Part shown: positions 19,755 through 28,293 of the stretch, one piece after another | How the letters are laid out: each line of letters starts with the position of its first letter | Position numbering within the stretch: position 1 is the stretch's first letter | NCBI GenBank assembly: GCA_016764855.1 | Contig: JAESRB010000112.1 | Location: 1-35,879, forward strand | Source of the DNA: Emcibacter sp. | Lineage (GTDB): Bacteria; Pseudomonadota; Alphaproteobacteria; Sphingomonadales; Emcibacteraceae | Reading direction: 5' to 3' | DNA length: 35,879 bases | Notes under the pieces: model-generated | The model's database searches: none | What the model was told of the DNA's origin: nothing | What the model saw: only the letters and a program-made list of their open reading frames with translations | Position numbers and translations under genes: made by a program

Positions 19755-20405
19755 TTATCGTTGTAACAGGAAGCGATCCATAGGCAGCCGTTTTTGCCAG
19801 TTTTTCTTGACCAAATCCGGGATGTCGGTTTGTTCAACGGGATAACCGATGCACAGATGGCCGACAAATACCCAGTTTTCATCCACATCCATCAGTCCGG
19901 CCATCTTGTCCGGTGGCAAGATGCTGACCCAGCCCAAGCCAATGTTATGACTTCTTAGGGATAGCCAAAGAATTTGTATGGCGGAAATAACCGAATAAAC
20001 TTTAGTCTCCGTCATGGTTCGGGAGCCAAGACCTTTACCCGCTGTGGTATTGGTATCGGCAAATACGCTTATCTGTACCGGGGCTTCCCGTAGGCCGGAT
20101 AATTTAAGGCGGGCATATTTGGCCGCATCCTCGCCATCATAATCGGACAGGGCTTTTTGATTTTCATCTTTGAAATAATGGGCGAGCTTATTCAGCCTGT
20201 CTTGGTCCCGAATATGCACAAACCGCCAAGGTTGAGAATTTCCAACGGACGGGCCCTGACAGGCAAGCTGCAGACAGCCGTCAAGAATATCATCCTTCAC
20301 CGGGTCCGGGCGGAATTCCCGGACGTCTCGCCGCCAGACTAAAAGGTCGTGGAAATGTTCCCTGAAATTTTCGTCAAATGTTGGGGGTGTGCTTCTGTTG
20401 GTCAT
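19755..20405 (-). CDS. bluB: 5,6-dimethylbenzimidazole synthase BluB (start at Met 20405 preferred over 20447)
   Basis: MTNRSTPPTFDENFREHFHDLLVWRRDVREFRPDPVKDDILDGCLQLACQGPSVGNSQPWRFVHIRD...LGLGWVSILPP; start overlaps the stop of the next gene (ATGA). Confidence 0.9.
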   Translation of the reverse strand: MTNRSTPPTFDENFREHFHDLLVWRRDVREFRPDPVKDDILDGCLQLACQGPSVGNSQPWRFVHIRDQDRLNKLAHYFKDENQKALSDYDGEDAAKYARLKLSGLREAPVQISVFADTNTTAGKGLGSRTMTETKVYSVISAIQILWLSLRSHNIGLGWVSILPPDKMAGLMDVDENWVFVGHLCIGYPVEQTDIPDLVKKNWQKRLPMDRFLLQR

Positions 20406-21031
20406 TGGCCATATCCATAACAATGGTTGAGCCGAACAAGCCGCCAATGTCCGCCGCGAAAGTCTTTTGGGCTATATTGGACATGGGTTATTGATAACGG
20501 TTCCAGCGCGAAATTTAATGCCTGATCCGGGGATAAATTAAGACAAAGACCAAGGATTGCCCGAATGACCCCGGCATGGGTCACGGTGATATGGGGGGCT
20601 TCGTTCTTGGAACGCAGGTGAGATTCCATAAAGCTCCCGGCACGGTCATAGACATCACGAAAGGCCTCGCCGTTGGGGGGGCAGGTATCCGCCGCCAGAA
20701 TGGACCAATTGTGGGCGGGGAGGCCTTCTATTTTATTCCAGAGTTTATCAAAGCTCAAACCGTACCAGTCTCCAAAATTCTGTTCTGTCAGGCGATCATC
20801 ATTAACGATATCAATCGTGTCATCTTTCCGCTGTACTAAATCCTCTGCGGTTTGGCGGGTGCGTTTCAAGGGACTGCAATGCCACTGGGCTGCTGTGGGC
20901 AATTGTCGCGCCAGCCATATCAAGGCGTTATGATTGCTGAGGTCTGCCGGTTCATCAAAAGATTTATACATATTTTCTTTTGCCCCCAATACTGGTGCAT
21001 GACGGATAAAATACCAATCGGTTATGCTCAT
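20402..21031 (-). CDS. Histidine phosphatase family protein, probable alpha-ribazole phosphatase (CobC-like)
   Basis: MSITDWYFIRHAPVLGAKENMYKSFDEPADLSNHNAL...HCSPLKRTRQTAEDL...ITVTHAGVIRAILG; between bluB and cobS. Confidence 0.82.
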   Translation of the reverse strand: MSITDWYFIRHAPVLGAKENMYKSFDEPADLSNHNALIWLARQLPTAAQWHCSPLKRTRQTAEDLVQRKDDTIDIVNDDRLTEQNFGDWYGLSFDKLWNKIEGLPAHNWSILAADTCPPNGEAFRDVYDRAGSFMESHLRSKNEAPHITVTHAGVIRAILGLCLNLSPDQALNFALEPLSITHVQYSPKDFRGGHWRLVRLNHCYGYGQ

Positions 21032-21816
21032 GACAGCATCCTTCCGCATGATAATATGCCGAGAAAAATGAAAATTTCGCTAATTTGCTGTATTGCGCCG
21101 AGCACATCGCCGGTGATGCCGCCGATTTGTTTCAGGCTCAAACGGCCTACAGCCCATGTGGCGACCAATGCTAATGAGATGATGATCAGGCCCACTGCCC
21201 AAGGGAGCAGAATAAAAACAAGCCCAAAAGGCAGGATCACCGCCATCAGAAGGCGACTATTGGCGGGTTTTCCCGTTTCCGCGGCCAGTCCATCTTGACG
21301 GGCAGAGGGCAGAAACTTAAGGGATAAAACGATCATGAGCCGACTCAAACTGCCGCTGATGAGCAGGGCCGTGACCACCTCATTGGTCGTCATGGTCGCA
21401 AGGGGGGAGATGCGTAGACCCAAGGACAACAGCAGTGCCAGACTACCGTAAGTCCCAATGCGGCTGTCCCGCATGATAGTTAGTTTATGTTCCCGGTCCC
21501 GGCCACCGCCAAATCCATCGGCCATATCGGCCAGACCATCTTCATGCAGGGCGCCTGTGATCATAATCATAATGGTTATGGCTAACAGCGCGGCCACTGA
21601 TGAGGGCAAAAACAGCAAGTCTGCGCCAGTATAAACTGCAGCCCCCACGGCGGAAACCAGAAAACCGACCATGGGATAGGCCCACAGGCTTTTCGTGATA
21701 TTGGGGGGCGCGTCCGAGAGCATATGCCAAGGAACAGGAAAGCGGGTCAGAAGGATCAGAGCCGTGGCGATATCCCGGAGCAACGCAGGACTTTTATGCT
21801 TGGTAGTAGCTGTCAT
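21028..21816 (-). CDS. cobS: Adenosylcobinamide-GDP ribazoletransferase
   Basis: ALILLTRFPVPW, ALHEDGLADMADGFGGGRDREHKLTIMRDSRIGTYGSLAL, multiple TM segments. Confidence 0.93.
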   Translation of the reverse strand: MTATTKHKSPALLRDIATALILLTRFPVPWHMLSDAPPNITKSLWAYPMVGFLVSAVGAAVYTGADLLFLPSSVAALLAITIMIMITGALHEDGLADMADGFGGGRDREHKLTIMRDSRIGTYGSLALLLSLGLRISPLATMTTNEVVTALLISGSLSRLMIVLSLKFLPSARQDGLAAETGKPANSRLLMAVILPFGLVFILLPWAVGLIIISLALVATWAVGRLSLKQIGGITGDVLGAIQQISEIFIFLGILSCGRMLS

Positions 21817-22859
21817 GAGGATGTCTCAGCACGTGAGACTTGGGCTTCTTCAAAGGAGGCCATGCCGTTATAAGTGGCAAGGCTAGCCCTTAAAATCAGG
21901 AGGGCGACCGCCGCGCCGCTGGCTTCGCCCAGCCGCATATTCAAGTGTAAAATGGGTTCTTTATCCAATGCTTTTGCCAGATGAAGGTGGCCCGGTTCAA
22001 CGGACAGGTGAGATAGCTGGCAATGGTCCAAAGCATCCGGGGCTGTTTTGACGAGGGTCGCCGCCGCTGCCGTTGAAATGAAGCCATCCAAAAGAACAGG
22101 AATATGATAATGACGGGCCGCAAGGACAGCTCCGGCAATGGCGGCAAGCTCCCGCCCACCAAGGCATCTGAGGAGATCGAATGAGTCCTGTATATTTTGC
22201 TGATGACGCTGAACCGCTTGTGCCACGACTTGCGTTTTATGGGCCAGTTTTTCGGTATCAAGGCCCGTACCTTGCCCGACCCATTGATCCGCGTCGCCGC
22301 CAAATAAAGCATAAGAAAGGGCCGCTGCGGAACTGCTGTTACCAATACCCATCTCGCCCAAAAGCACACAGTCCATATGAGGAAAAATCGCATCCGCCCC
22401 GGTTTGTAGGGCGAGGCAGAGGTCGGTTTCCGTCATGGCGGCTTCTTGAGAGAAATCCCCGGTGGGTTTATTCAGGTCAAGGGCAATCACCTTTAGCTCG
22501 GCCTGTGCCAAATTGCAAAGTTGATTGATGGTGGCACCGCCTTGCTCGAAATTCTGGACCATTTGTTGGGTCACTTCGGAAGGATAGGCGGAGACGCCCT
22601 GAGCTGTGATGCCGTGGTTTCCGGCGAAAACGATACAGGATACCTTGTCCAGAGAGGGCGGTTGCTGGCTTTGCCATCCGGCCATGAAAATGGAGAGTTC
22701 TTCCAATTTTCCAAGCGAACCTTGAGGTTTGGTCAGATTATTCTGGCGGTCTCGTGCGGCGTTAATGCGGCCTTGATCCGGGATGGGAAGATTGGTCAGT
22801 GCTTGAAAAAAATTATCACGGCTGGATAAAGATAAAGGGGGGAGGTCGGTATGGGTCAC
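21813..22859 (-). CDS. cobT: Nicotinate-nucleotide--dimethylbenzimidazole phosphoribosyltransferase
   Basis: LTKPQGSLGKLEELSIFMAGWQ, VFAGNHGITAQGVSAYPSEVTQQMVQNFEQGGATINQL, LLGEMGIGNSSSAAALSYAL, LDGFISTAAA, LGEASGAAVAL. Confidence 0.95.
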   Translation of the reverse strand: MTHTDLPPLSLSSRDNFFQALTNLPIPDQGRINAARDRQNNLTKPQGSLGKLEELSIFMAGWQSQQPPSLDKVSCIVFAGNHGITAQGVSAYPSEVTQQMVQNFEQGGATINQLCNLAQAELKVIALDLNKPTGDFSQEAAMTETDLCLALQTGADAIFPHMDCVLLGEMGIGNSSSAAALSYALFGGDADQWVGQGTGLDTEKLAHKTQVVAQAVQRHQQNIQDSFDLLRCLGGRELAAIAGAVLAARHYHIPVLLDGFISTAAAATLVKTAPDALDHCQLSHLSVEPGHLHLAKALDKEPILHLNMRLGEASGAAVALLILRASLATYNGMASFEEAQVSRAETSS

Positions 22860-23416
22860 ATATATTCTCCGAAAGTGGCAATAGAATTTTTCTTTGCGAT
22901 CATGGGCAGGCCTGCGACCATATGAATAACATTGTCGGCGATTTGGGCGATGGCTTGATTGAGCCGTCCGGCATGATCGCGAAATTGCCGGGCCAAAGCA
23001 TTATTGGGAACAATACCCTGTCCGACTTCGTTGGAAATCAGAATGATATTGCCGGGATATTTTTCAAGGATTTGGCACAGGGACGTTATTTCTTTGTCAA
23101 TATCCATATTTCGCCCCATCAGATTGCTGAGCCATAGGGTCAGGCAGTCAAGAAGAATGGTATGGTCCGGCAAGGCATGGTCGGCGATAACGGCGGCGAT
23201 GTCTATGGGTTCTTCACAGATTGTCCAAGCTTGATCTCGGCTTTCTTTATGTAAATCAATCCTCTGCTGCATCTCTGTGTCGTGAATTTCCGCAGTTGCA
23301 ATATACAGCGGAGTCTTATGGAGCGTTAGCGCGAGACTTTCGCCGTAGCGGCTCTTTCCAGAGCGGGCGCCGCCAATGATCAGGCTTACGCCCTTGAGTT
23401 GTGATTTTTTGTTCAT
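22856..23416 (-). CDS. cobU: Bifunctional adenosylcobinamide kinase/guanylyltransferase
   Basis: LIIGGARSGKSRYGESLAL, LLDCLTLWLSNLM, LISNEVGQGIVPNNALARQFRDHAGRLNQAIAQIADNVIHMVAGLPM. Confidence 0.95.
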   Translation of the reverse strand: MNKKSQLKGVSLIIGGARSGKSRYGESLALTLHKTPLYIATAEIHDTEMQQRIDLHKESRDQAWTICEEPIDIAAVIADHALPDHTILLDCLTLWLSNLMGRNMDIDKEITSLCQILEKYPGNIILISNEVGQGIVPNNALARQFRDHAGRLNQAIAQIADNVIHMVAGLPMIAKKNSIATFGEYM

Positions 23417-23510
23417 TATTTTTTGCCCTATTGAACTGTATGGAATTGGTTTTAGAACAGAAATTGAATATATCGTTTGTCCCGCGAGGGGGGAAGTGTT
23501 TTCAATCCGA

Positions 23511-23551
23511 TATTTTAACTTACCCGTTTATATTTTTAACTTACCCGTTCA
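23511..23551. repeat. Two tandem copies of a ~20-21 bp element upstream of cobU
   Basis: tattttaacttacccgttta / tatttttaacttacccgttca, almost identical and back to back. Confidence 0.75.
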
Positions 23552-23653
23552 TATGATGACTTTTTCAAAGATTTCGTTGATGAAATTTGTACCAGTTTGA
23601 TCAGGGGGCGTTACCTGTGAAAAAAAACGGGATGTATGCAGCCTATTGTTGAG

Positions 23654-23687
23654 ATCGGGATGGCCGAAATTAGGGCCGATTTTTTTT
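23654..23687 (+). terminator. Candidate Rho-independent terminator on + strand in the cobU/kinase intergenic region
   Basis: atcgg...ccgat with inner ggcc...ggcc, immediately followed by T8 (gattttttttatt). Confidence 0.6.
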
Positions 23688-23708
23688 ATTGCTTTTCCTA
23701 TAATTCGA

Positions 23709-23762
23709 ATGTATTATCCAATCGACTTAATTGATATGTATTATCCAGACGAATTAAATGGG
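23709..23762. repeat. Imperfect 27-bp direct repeat directly upstream of the kinase gene
   Basis: atgtattatcca at 23709-23720 and again at 23736-23747, followed by similar sequence (atcgacttaattgat / gacgaattaaatggg). Confidence 0.7.
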
Positions 23763-24816
23763 AGTAATTTACCAAAGCATGGAAAGTGTAAAATCGTCCG
23801 TTGATATTGATCGGCTGTCCACATGGATGGATAGCATGGAATTGGGCACTGGCCCGTTATCTAATATTGTTTATTTGGCAGGAGGAACGCAGAATATCCT
23901 TGTGCGTTTCACACGCTCTAATCGTGAGTATATCCTGCGGCGTCCGCCGGTGCATTTGCGTAAAAGTTCCAATGAAACTATGCGCCGAGAGGCCCGAGTT
24001 TTAAAGGCAATTTCTACCACAGATGTGCCGCATGCCCGCTTGATTGCATCCTGCCCAGAGGAAGATGTGCTAGGGGCGGCATTTTATTTAATGGAACCCG
24101 TAGACGGTTTTAATCCGACAACGGGTCTTTTGCCCCATCATGCGAATTCTGAAGAAGTGCGCCGTCGCATGGGGTTTGCTCTTGTGGAAGGGATCGCCAG
24201 TTTAGGGCAGTTGGATTATCTGGAAGTCGGGCTGGAAGGCTTTGGCCGGCCAGAGAATTTTCTTGAACGGCAGGTGCCTCGGTGGAAGAGCCAGTTGGAG
24301 AGCTATGCCGATTATGATGGCTGGACGGGTATAAAGGCACTGCCGGGTGTGGCGGATGTGGAAAAATGGCTCGAGGCCAATCGTCCAGTTCATTTTGTAC
24401 CGGGCATCATTCACGGCGATTATCATTTGGCAAATGTCATGTATTGCCCTGACAGCGCTGAGTTAGCAGCCATTGTGGATTGGGAGCTTTCGACGATTGG
24501 TGATCCGCTACTTGACCTTGGCTGGCTGATGGCGACCTGGCCGGATGAGGATAGTATGTCTTCGGGTATTACGACGGTGAAGCCTTGGAAAGGTTTCCCG
24601 ACAGCTGATGAACTAGTTGAACATTATAAGGCGCGGTCCGAGCGGGATCTGTCTCATATTGAATGGTATGGCGTGTTGGCCTGTTACAAGCTTGGTGTCC
24701 TTTTGGAGGGAACATATGCCAGAGCCTGTGCGGGCAAGGTCCCAAAGGAAATGGGGGATTTGCTTCATGGGAAGACTATTCGCCTGTTTGAACGGGCCTT
24801 GCGCTGGATAAAATGA
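23758..24816 (+). CDS. Phosphotransferase (APH) family protein, ACAD10/11 kinase-domain-like (start could also be 23779)
   Basis: LAGGTQNILVRFTRSNREYILRRPP, IIHGDYHLANVMYCPD, AAIVDWELSTIGDPLLDLGWLMATW (APH Brenner and DWE motifs). Confidence 0.88.
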   Translation: MGVIYQSMESVKSSVDIDRLSTWMDSMELGTGPLSNIVYLAGGTQNILVRFTRSNREYILRRPPVHLRKSSNETMRREARVLKAISTTDVPHARLIASCPEEDVLGAAFYLMEPVDGFNPTTGLLPHHANSEEVRRRMGFALVEGIASLGQLDYLEVGLEGFGRPENFLERQVPRWKSQLESYADYDGWTGIKALPGVADVEKWLEANRPVHFVPGIIHGDYHLANVMYCPDSAELAAIVDWELSTIGDPLLDLGWLMATWPDEDSMSSGITTVKPWKGFPTADELVEHYKARSERDLSHIEWYGVLACYKLGVLLEGTYARACAGKVPKEMGDLLHGKTIRLFERALRWIK

Positions 24817-24840
24817 TGATATTGAAAGGGTATGAAGTAA

Positions 24841-25584
24841 ATGGATAATGGAGATACCGATTTTACCGGGAAATGTGTTCTTGTGGTGGGCGGATCGAGC
24901 GGTATTGGCAATGGTATTGCGCACGCTTTTAAGCAGCGCGGCGCGGACGTTCATGTTTGGGGCACGCGTGCGTCGGCGTCTGATTATGATGGCGTCGAAG
25001 GCTCCGATGTGACGGATCTTGGATATAGTTGTGTTAATGTAGGTGATCCTAATGTTATAGAGGCAGCAGCGGCACCATTTGGGGGGCGGCTTGATGTTCT
25101 GGTTTTATGTCAGGGCACTGTTGAATATGGCCGCAAAGAGTTTGAACGAGAAGGTTGGGACAAGGTTGTTGCGGTTAATTTGAATAGTTTGATCCATTGT
25201 ACACGAAAATTTAAACCACAATTGCAGGACGCACAAGGTTCGGTAACAATTGTGAGTTCTTTGTCCGGATATCGGGCGAATATTGGTAATCCAGCCTATG
25301 CAGCGTCAAAGGCCGGGGCGATCAATTTGACGAAATCTCTGGGTCAGGCCTGGGCCAAATCCGGGATACGGGTTAATGGGCTTGCTCCCGGTTTGGTGGC
25401 AACGAAATTAACCAAGGTTACGACCGAAAATCCTAAGCGCCGCGATGCCGCTATAGCAAAAATTCCCACAGGACGATTGGGTACGCCAGAAGACATGGCC
25501 GGTGTGGCTTTGTTCTTGGCTTCCCCATTAGCAAAATATGTTTGCGGCCAGACCATATTGGTCGATGGCGGCCTCGCCTTATAA
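24841..25584 (+). CDS. SDR family NAD(P)-dependent oxidoreductase
   Basis: VLVVGGSSGIGNGIAHAF, YAASKAGAINLTKSLGQAWAKSGIRVNGLAPGLV, GQTILVDGGLAL. Confidence 0.93.
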   Translation: MDNGDTDFTGKCVLVVGGSSGIGNGIAHAFKQRGADVHVWGTRASASDYDGVEGSDVTDLGYSCVNVGDPNVIEAAAAPFGGRLDVLVLCQGTVEYGRKEFEREGWDKVVAVNLNSLIHCTRKFKPQLQDAQGSVTIVSSLSGYRANIGNPAYAASKAGAINLTKSLGQAWAKSGIRVNGLAPGLVATKLTKVTTENPKRRDAAIAKIPTGRLGTPEDMAGVALFLASPLAKYVCGQTILVDGGLAL

Positions 25585-25604
25585 AAAAGATCTAGGAGAA
25601 AAAG

Positions 25605-26819
25605 ATGAATTTTGAGTATTCTGATAAAATGAAGGATCTGATTGCGCGGCTTGAAGCCTTCATGGATGAACATGTCTATCCTATCGAAAAAGAGCGTAAT
25701 GAATGGGTTCATGCGGAAGCGAACCTATGGAAAGCATGGCCGAAGATGGAGGCCTTGAAAGAGAAAGCGCGGGCTGCGGGTTTGTGGAATCTTTTTATGC
25801 CGGCGGAATATGAAAAATTCAGCCCCGGCCTGACTAACCTTGAATATGCGCCATTGGCGGAAATCATGGGCCGTATTCCTTCTTGCTCAGAAATATTCAA
25901 CTGTTCTGCGCCGGATACCGGAAATATGGAAGTTCTGGCTAGATATGGTACGCCTGAGCAACAGGAGCAATGGTTAAAGCCTTTGCTGGATGGCAGTATG
26001 CGTTCCGCTTATGTTATGACCGAGCCACAAGTGGCGTCTTCTGATGCGACGAACCTTGAGATGACAATTTTTCCTGATGGGGATGATTATGTAATCAATG
26101 GCCGCAAATGGTGGATTTCCAATATTAAGCATCCCAATTGTGAGCTGATGCTGGTGATGGGCAAAACGCTGTTGGATAATCCTCGGCATACGCAACATTC
26201 AACAATCATTGTCCCGCGCAACACGCCGGGTGTTGAAATTGTAAGACCTTTGAGTGTCTTTGGTGCCGTTCATTCGCCGGGCGGGCATGCTGAGATGCTC
26301 TTTACCAATGTGCGGGTTCCAAAATCAAACATTATCCTTGGCGAAGGCCGTGGATTTGAAATTGCACAGGGGCGTCTTGGCCCTGGTCGGATACATCATT
26401 GTATGCGCTCCATTGGTCAAGCGCAGCGCGCATTGGAATTGATGGCCCAGCGGGTTGACAGTCGGACAGCATTTGGCCGGAAATTGTCACAACAGGGTAG
26501 TATCCGTCAGGATGTGGCCAAGTCTTTTTGTGAGATTGAGCAGGCCCGTTTATTGACGTTGAAAGCGGCGGATTCCATGGATCGTTATGGAAATAAGGTC
26601 GCTAAAGACCTGATTGCAGCCATTAAGATTGTGGCACCAAAAATGGCGCAAACAGTTGCGGATCGTGCGATCCAATCCTTTGGTGGTATGGGTGTTTCCG
26701 GTGATACACCGATCGCCAATATATTCACTGTGAACCGTTTTTTACGCCTTGCTGATGGACCGGATGAAGTTCATATGGCACAGCTCGGAAAATTGAAAAT
26801 TGCAGAATATAACAAATAA
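25605..26819 (+). CDS. Acyl-CoA dehydrogenase family protein, ACAD10/11-like
   Basis: [114 protein letters not shown]. Confidence 0.93.
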   Translation: MNFEYSDKMKDLIARLEAFMDEHVYPIEKERNEWVHAEANLWKAWPKMEALKEKARAAGLWNLFMPAEYEKFSPGLTNLEYAPLAEIMGRIPSCSEIFNCSAPDTGNMEVLARYGTPEQQEQWLKPLLDGSMRSAYVMTEPQVASSDATNLEMTIFPDGDDYVINGRKWWISNIKHPNCELMLVMGKTLLDNPRHTQHSTIIVPRNTPGVEIVRPLSVFGAVHSPGGHAEMLFTNVRVPKSNIILGEGRGFEIAQGRLGPGRIHHCMRSIGQAQRALELMAQRVDSRTAFGRKLSQQGSIRQDVAKSFCEIEQARLLTLKAADSMDRYGNKVAKDLIAAIKIVAPKMAQTVADRAIQSFGGMGVSGDTPIANIFTVNRFLRLADGPDEVHMAQLGKLKIAEYNK

Positions 26820-26845
26820 ATTATAGGGCATATGGGAGAATTTGG

Positions 26846-28237
26846 ATGTCAGATATGGCAGTAGAAGATAACGCAGGGTCAAGTGTAAAGGTCGGCTTTA
26901 AAAGCTGGTGGATGGTTGCTGTGTTATTTTCACTTTATGTATTCTCCTGGGTGGACCGGCTGATTTTGAGTATGATCATTGGGCCAATCAAGGCGGACTT
27001 GATGTTGAGTGATTTTGAAATCAGCCTGATCCTTGGCCCTGCATTTGCCATATTCTATGCCATCTTTGGCTTGCCCCTAGGTTGGGCCGTGGACCGTTAT
27101 CCCCGGCGCTGGGTTATTTTCTTCGGGGTTACCCTATGGGGCCTTGCCACGATGTCTTGTGGGTTTGCCCGGTCCTTTGTCATGTTAATGCTCGGGCGGA
27201 TTGGTGTAGGTGTGGGGGAGGCGTCCCTGATGCCGGCTGCCTATTCTTTGTTGGCGGATGAATTTCCTCGTGAAAAATTGACCTTAGCCACTTCCGTTTA
27301 TCAGATGGCGGGCAAGGTTGGCTCGGCGTTGGCCTTTGGATTGGGCGGCGTGGCTATTGCTTTTGCGGAGACTTTGCGTGATGTGGATTGGCCCTTGATC
27401 GGTCATGTGGAGCCATGGCAATTGGTGTTGATGATGGTTGGCGCGCCTGGGCTGTTGTTGGCATTCTTGGTTTTCACTTTTAGCGAGCCGCCTCGGAAGG
27501 GTGTTTCGACGAAAGTGGTGACGAATGATCAGGGGGAAATAGAAGGGCCTCTTAAAATATTCTTTCGCGAAAACTGGAAATTGATCATCTTGATGATGAT
27601 TGGTTTTTCATCTGTTGCGGTCTGTGGCTTCACCTTGACATCATGGGTGCCGGAATATCTATCGCGGCAATTCAACTGGAAACCAATTGAATATGGTCCC
27701 GCCTTAAGTGTTATGAATCTTTTTGCCGCTGCTACATTGCTGGTGAATGGTAAGATCGTTGACACGCTTTATGTGCGGGGTATGAAAGATGTGCATTTGC
27801 GGTTCTACCTTTGGCTGATGCTTGCGATTTCACCAGCGGCGATATTTATTTTTATTGTTTCAAACCCTTATGTTTTTCTGGGCCTATATGGTGTGATTCA
27901 GATCATAACGGTTCCTTTTATGATTTATGTTTCCACGGTTATCGCCATGTTGGCTCCCAATGAAATCCGAGGGCGGTTGATCGCGATTTTCCTATTTTCC
28001 ATTACCATTTTTGGCATGGGGGTCGGTCCAACGTTAGTCGGCGCTTTGACAGACTTCGTATTTCAGGATGAGGCGAAAATTGGGTCTTCTATCGGTATCG
28101 TCGTGGGCGGTGCTTATTTTGTGGCGATCATAAGTGTGTTTATGGCCTTACGTTACTTGCGCCCGGCTATTGAAGCCGCCGAAAATAAGCGTTCAGAGAC
28201 CTTAGGTTCAGAAGCCGCGCCACAAGCCGCAGGCTGA
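26846..28237 (+). CDS. MFS transporter (spinster-like)
   Basis: FSLYVFSWVDRLILSMIIGPIKADLMLSDFEISLILGPAFAIFYAIFGLPLGWAVDRYPRRWVIFFGVTLWGLATMSCGFARSF; 12-TM-like hydropathy. Confidence 0.9.
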   Translation: MSDMAVEDNAGSSVKVGFKSWWMVAVLFSLYVFSWVDRLILSMIIGPIKADLMLSDFEISLILGPAFAIFYAIFGLPLGWAVDRYPRRWVIFFGVTLWGLATMSCGFARSFVMLMLGRIGVGVGEASLMPAAYSLLADEFPREKLTLATSVYQMAGKVGSALAFGLGGVAIAFAETLRDVDWPLIGHVEPWQLVLMMVGAPGLLLAFLVFTFSEPPRKGVSTKVVTNDQGEIEGPLKIFFRENWKLIILMMIGFSSVAVCGFTLTSWVPEYLSRQFNWKPIEYGPALSVMNLFAAATLLVNGKIVDTLYVRGMKDVHLRFYLWLMLAISPAAIFIFIVSNPYVFLGLYGVIQIITVPFMIYVSTVIAMLAPNEIRGRLIAIFLFSITIFGMGVGPTLVGALTDFVFQDEAKIGSSIGIVVGGAYFVAIISVFMALRYLRPAIEAAENKRSETLGSEAAPQAAG

Positions 28238-28244
28238 TAGCCGG

Positions 28245-28281
28245 AATAAAATACCAAAATAAAATACCGGAACAGAATACA
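28245..28281. repeat. Short ~13-bp tandem repeat between MFS and ligase genes
   Basis: aataaaatacc (28245) / aataaaatacc (28258) / degenerate aacagaataca (28271). Confidence 0.65.
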
Positions 28282-28293
28282 GGAAAACTTATT

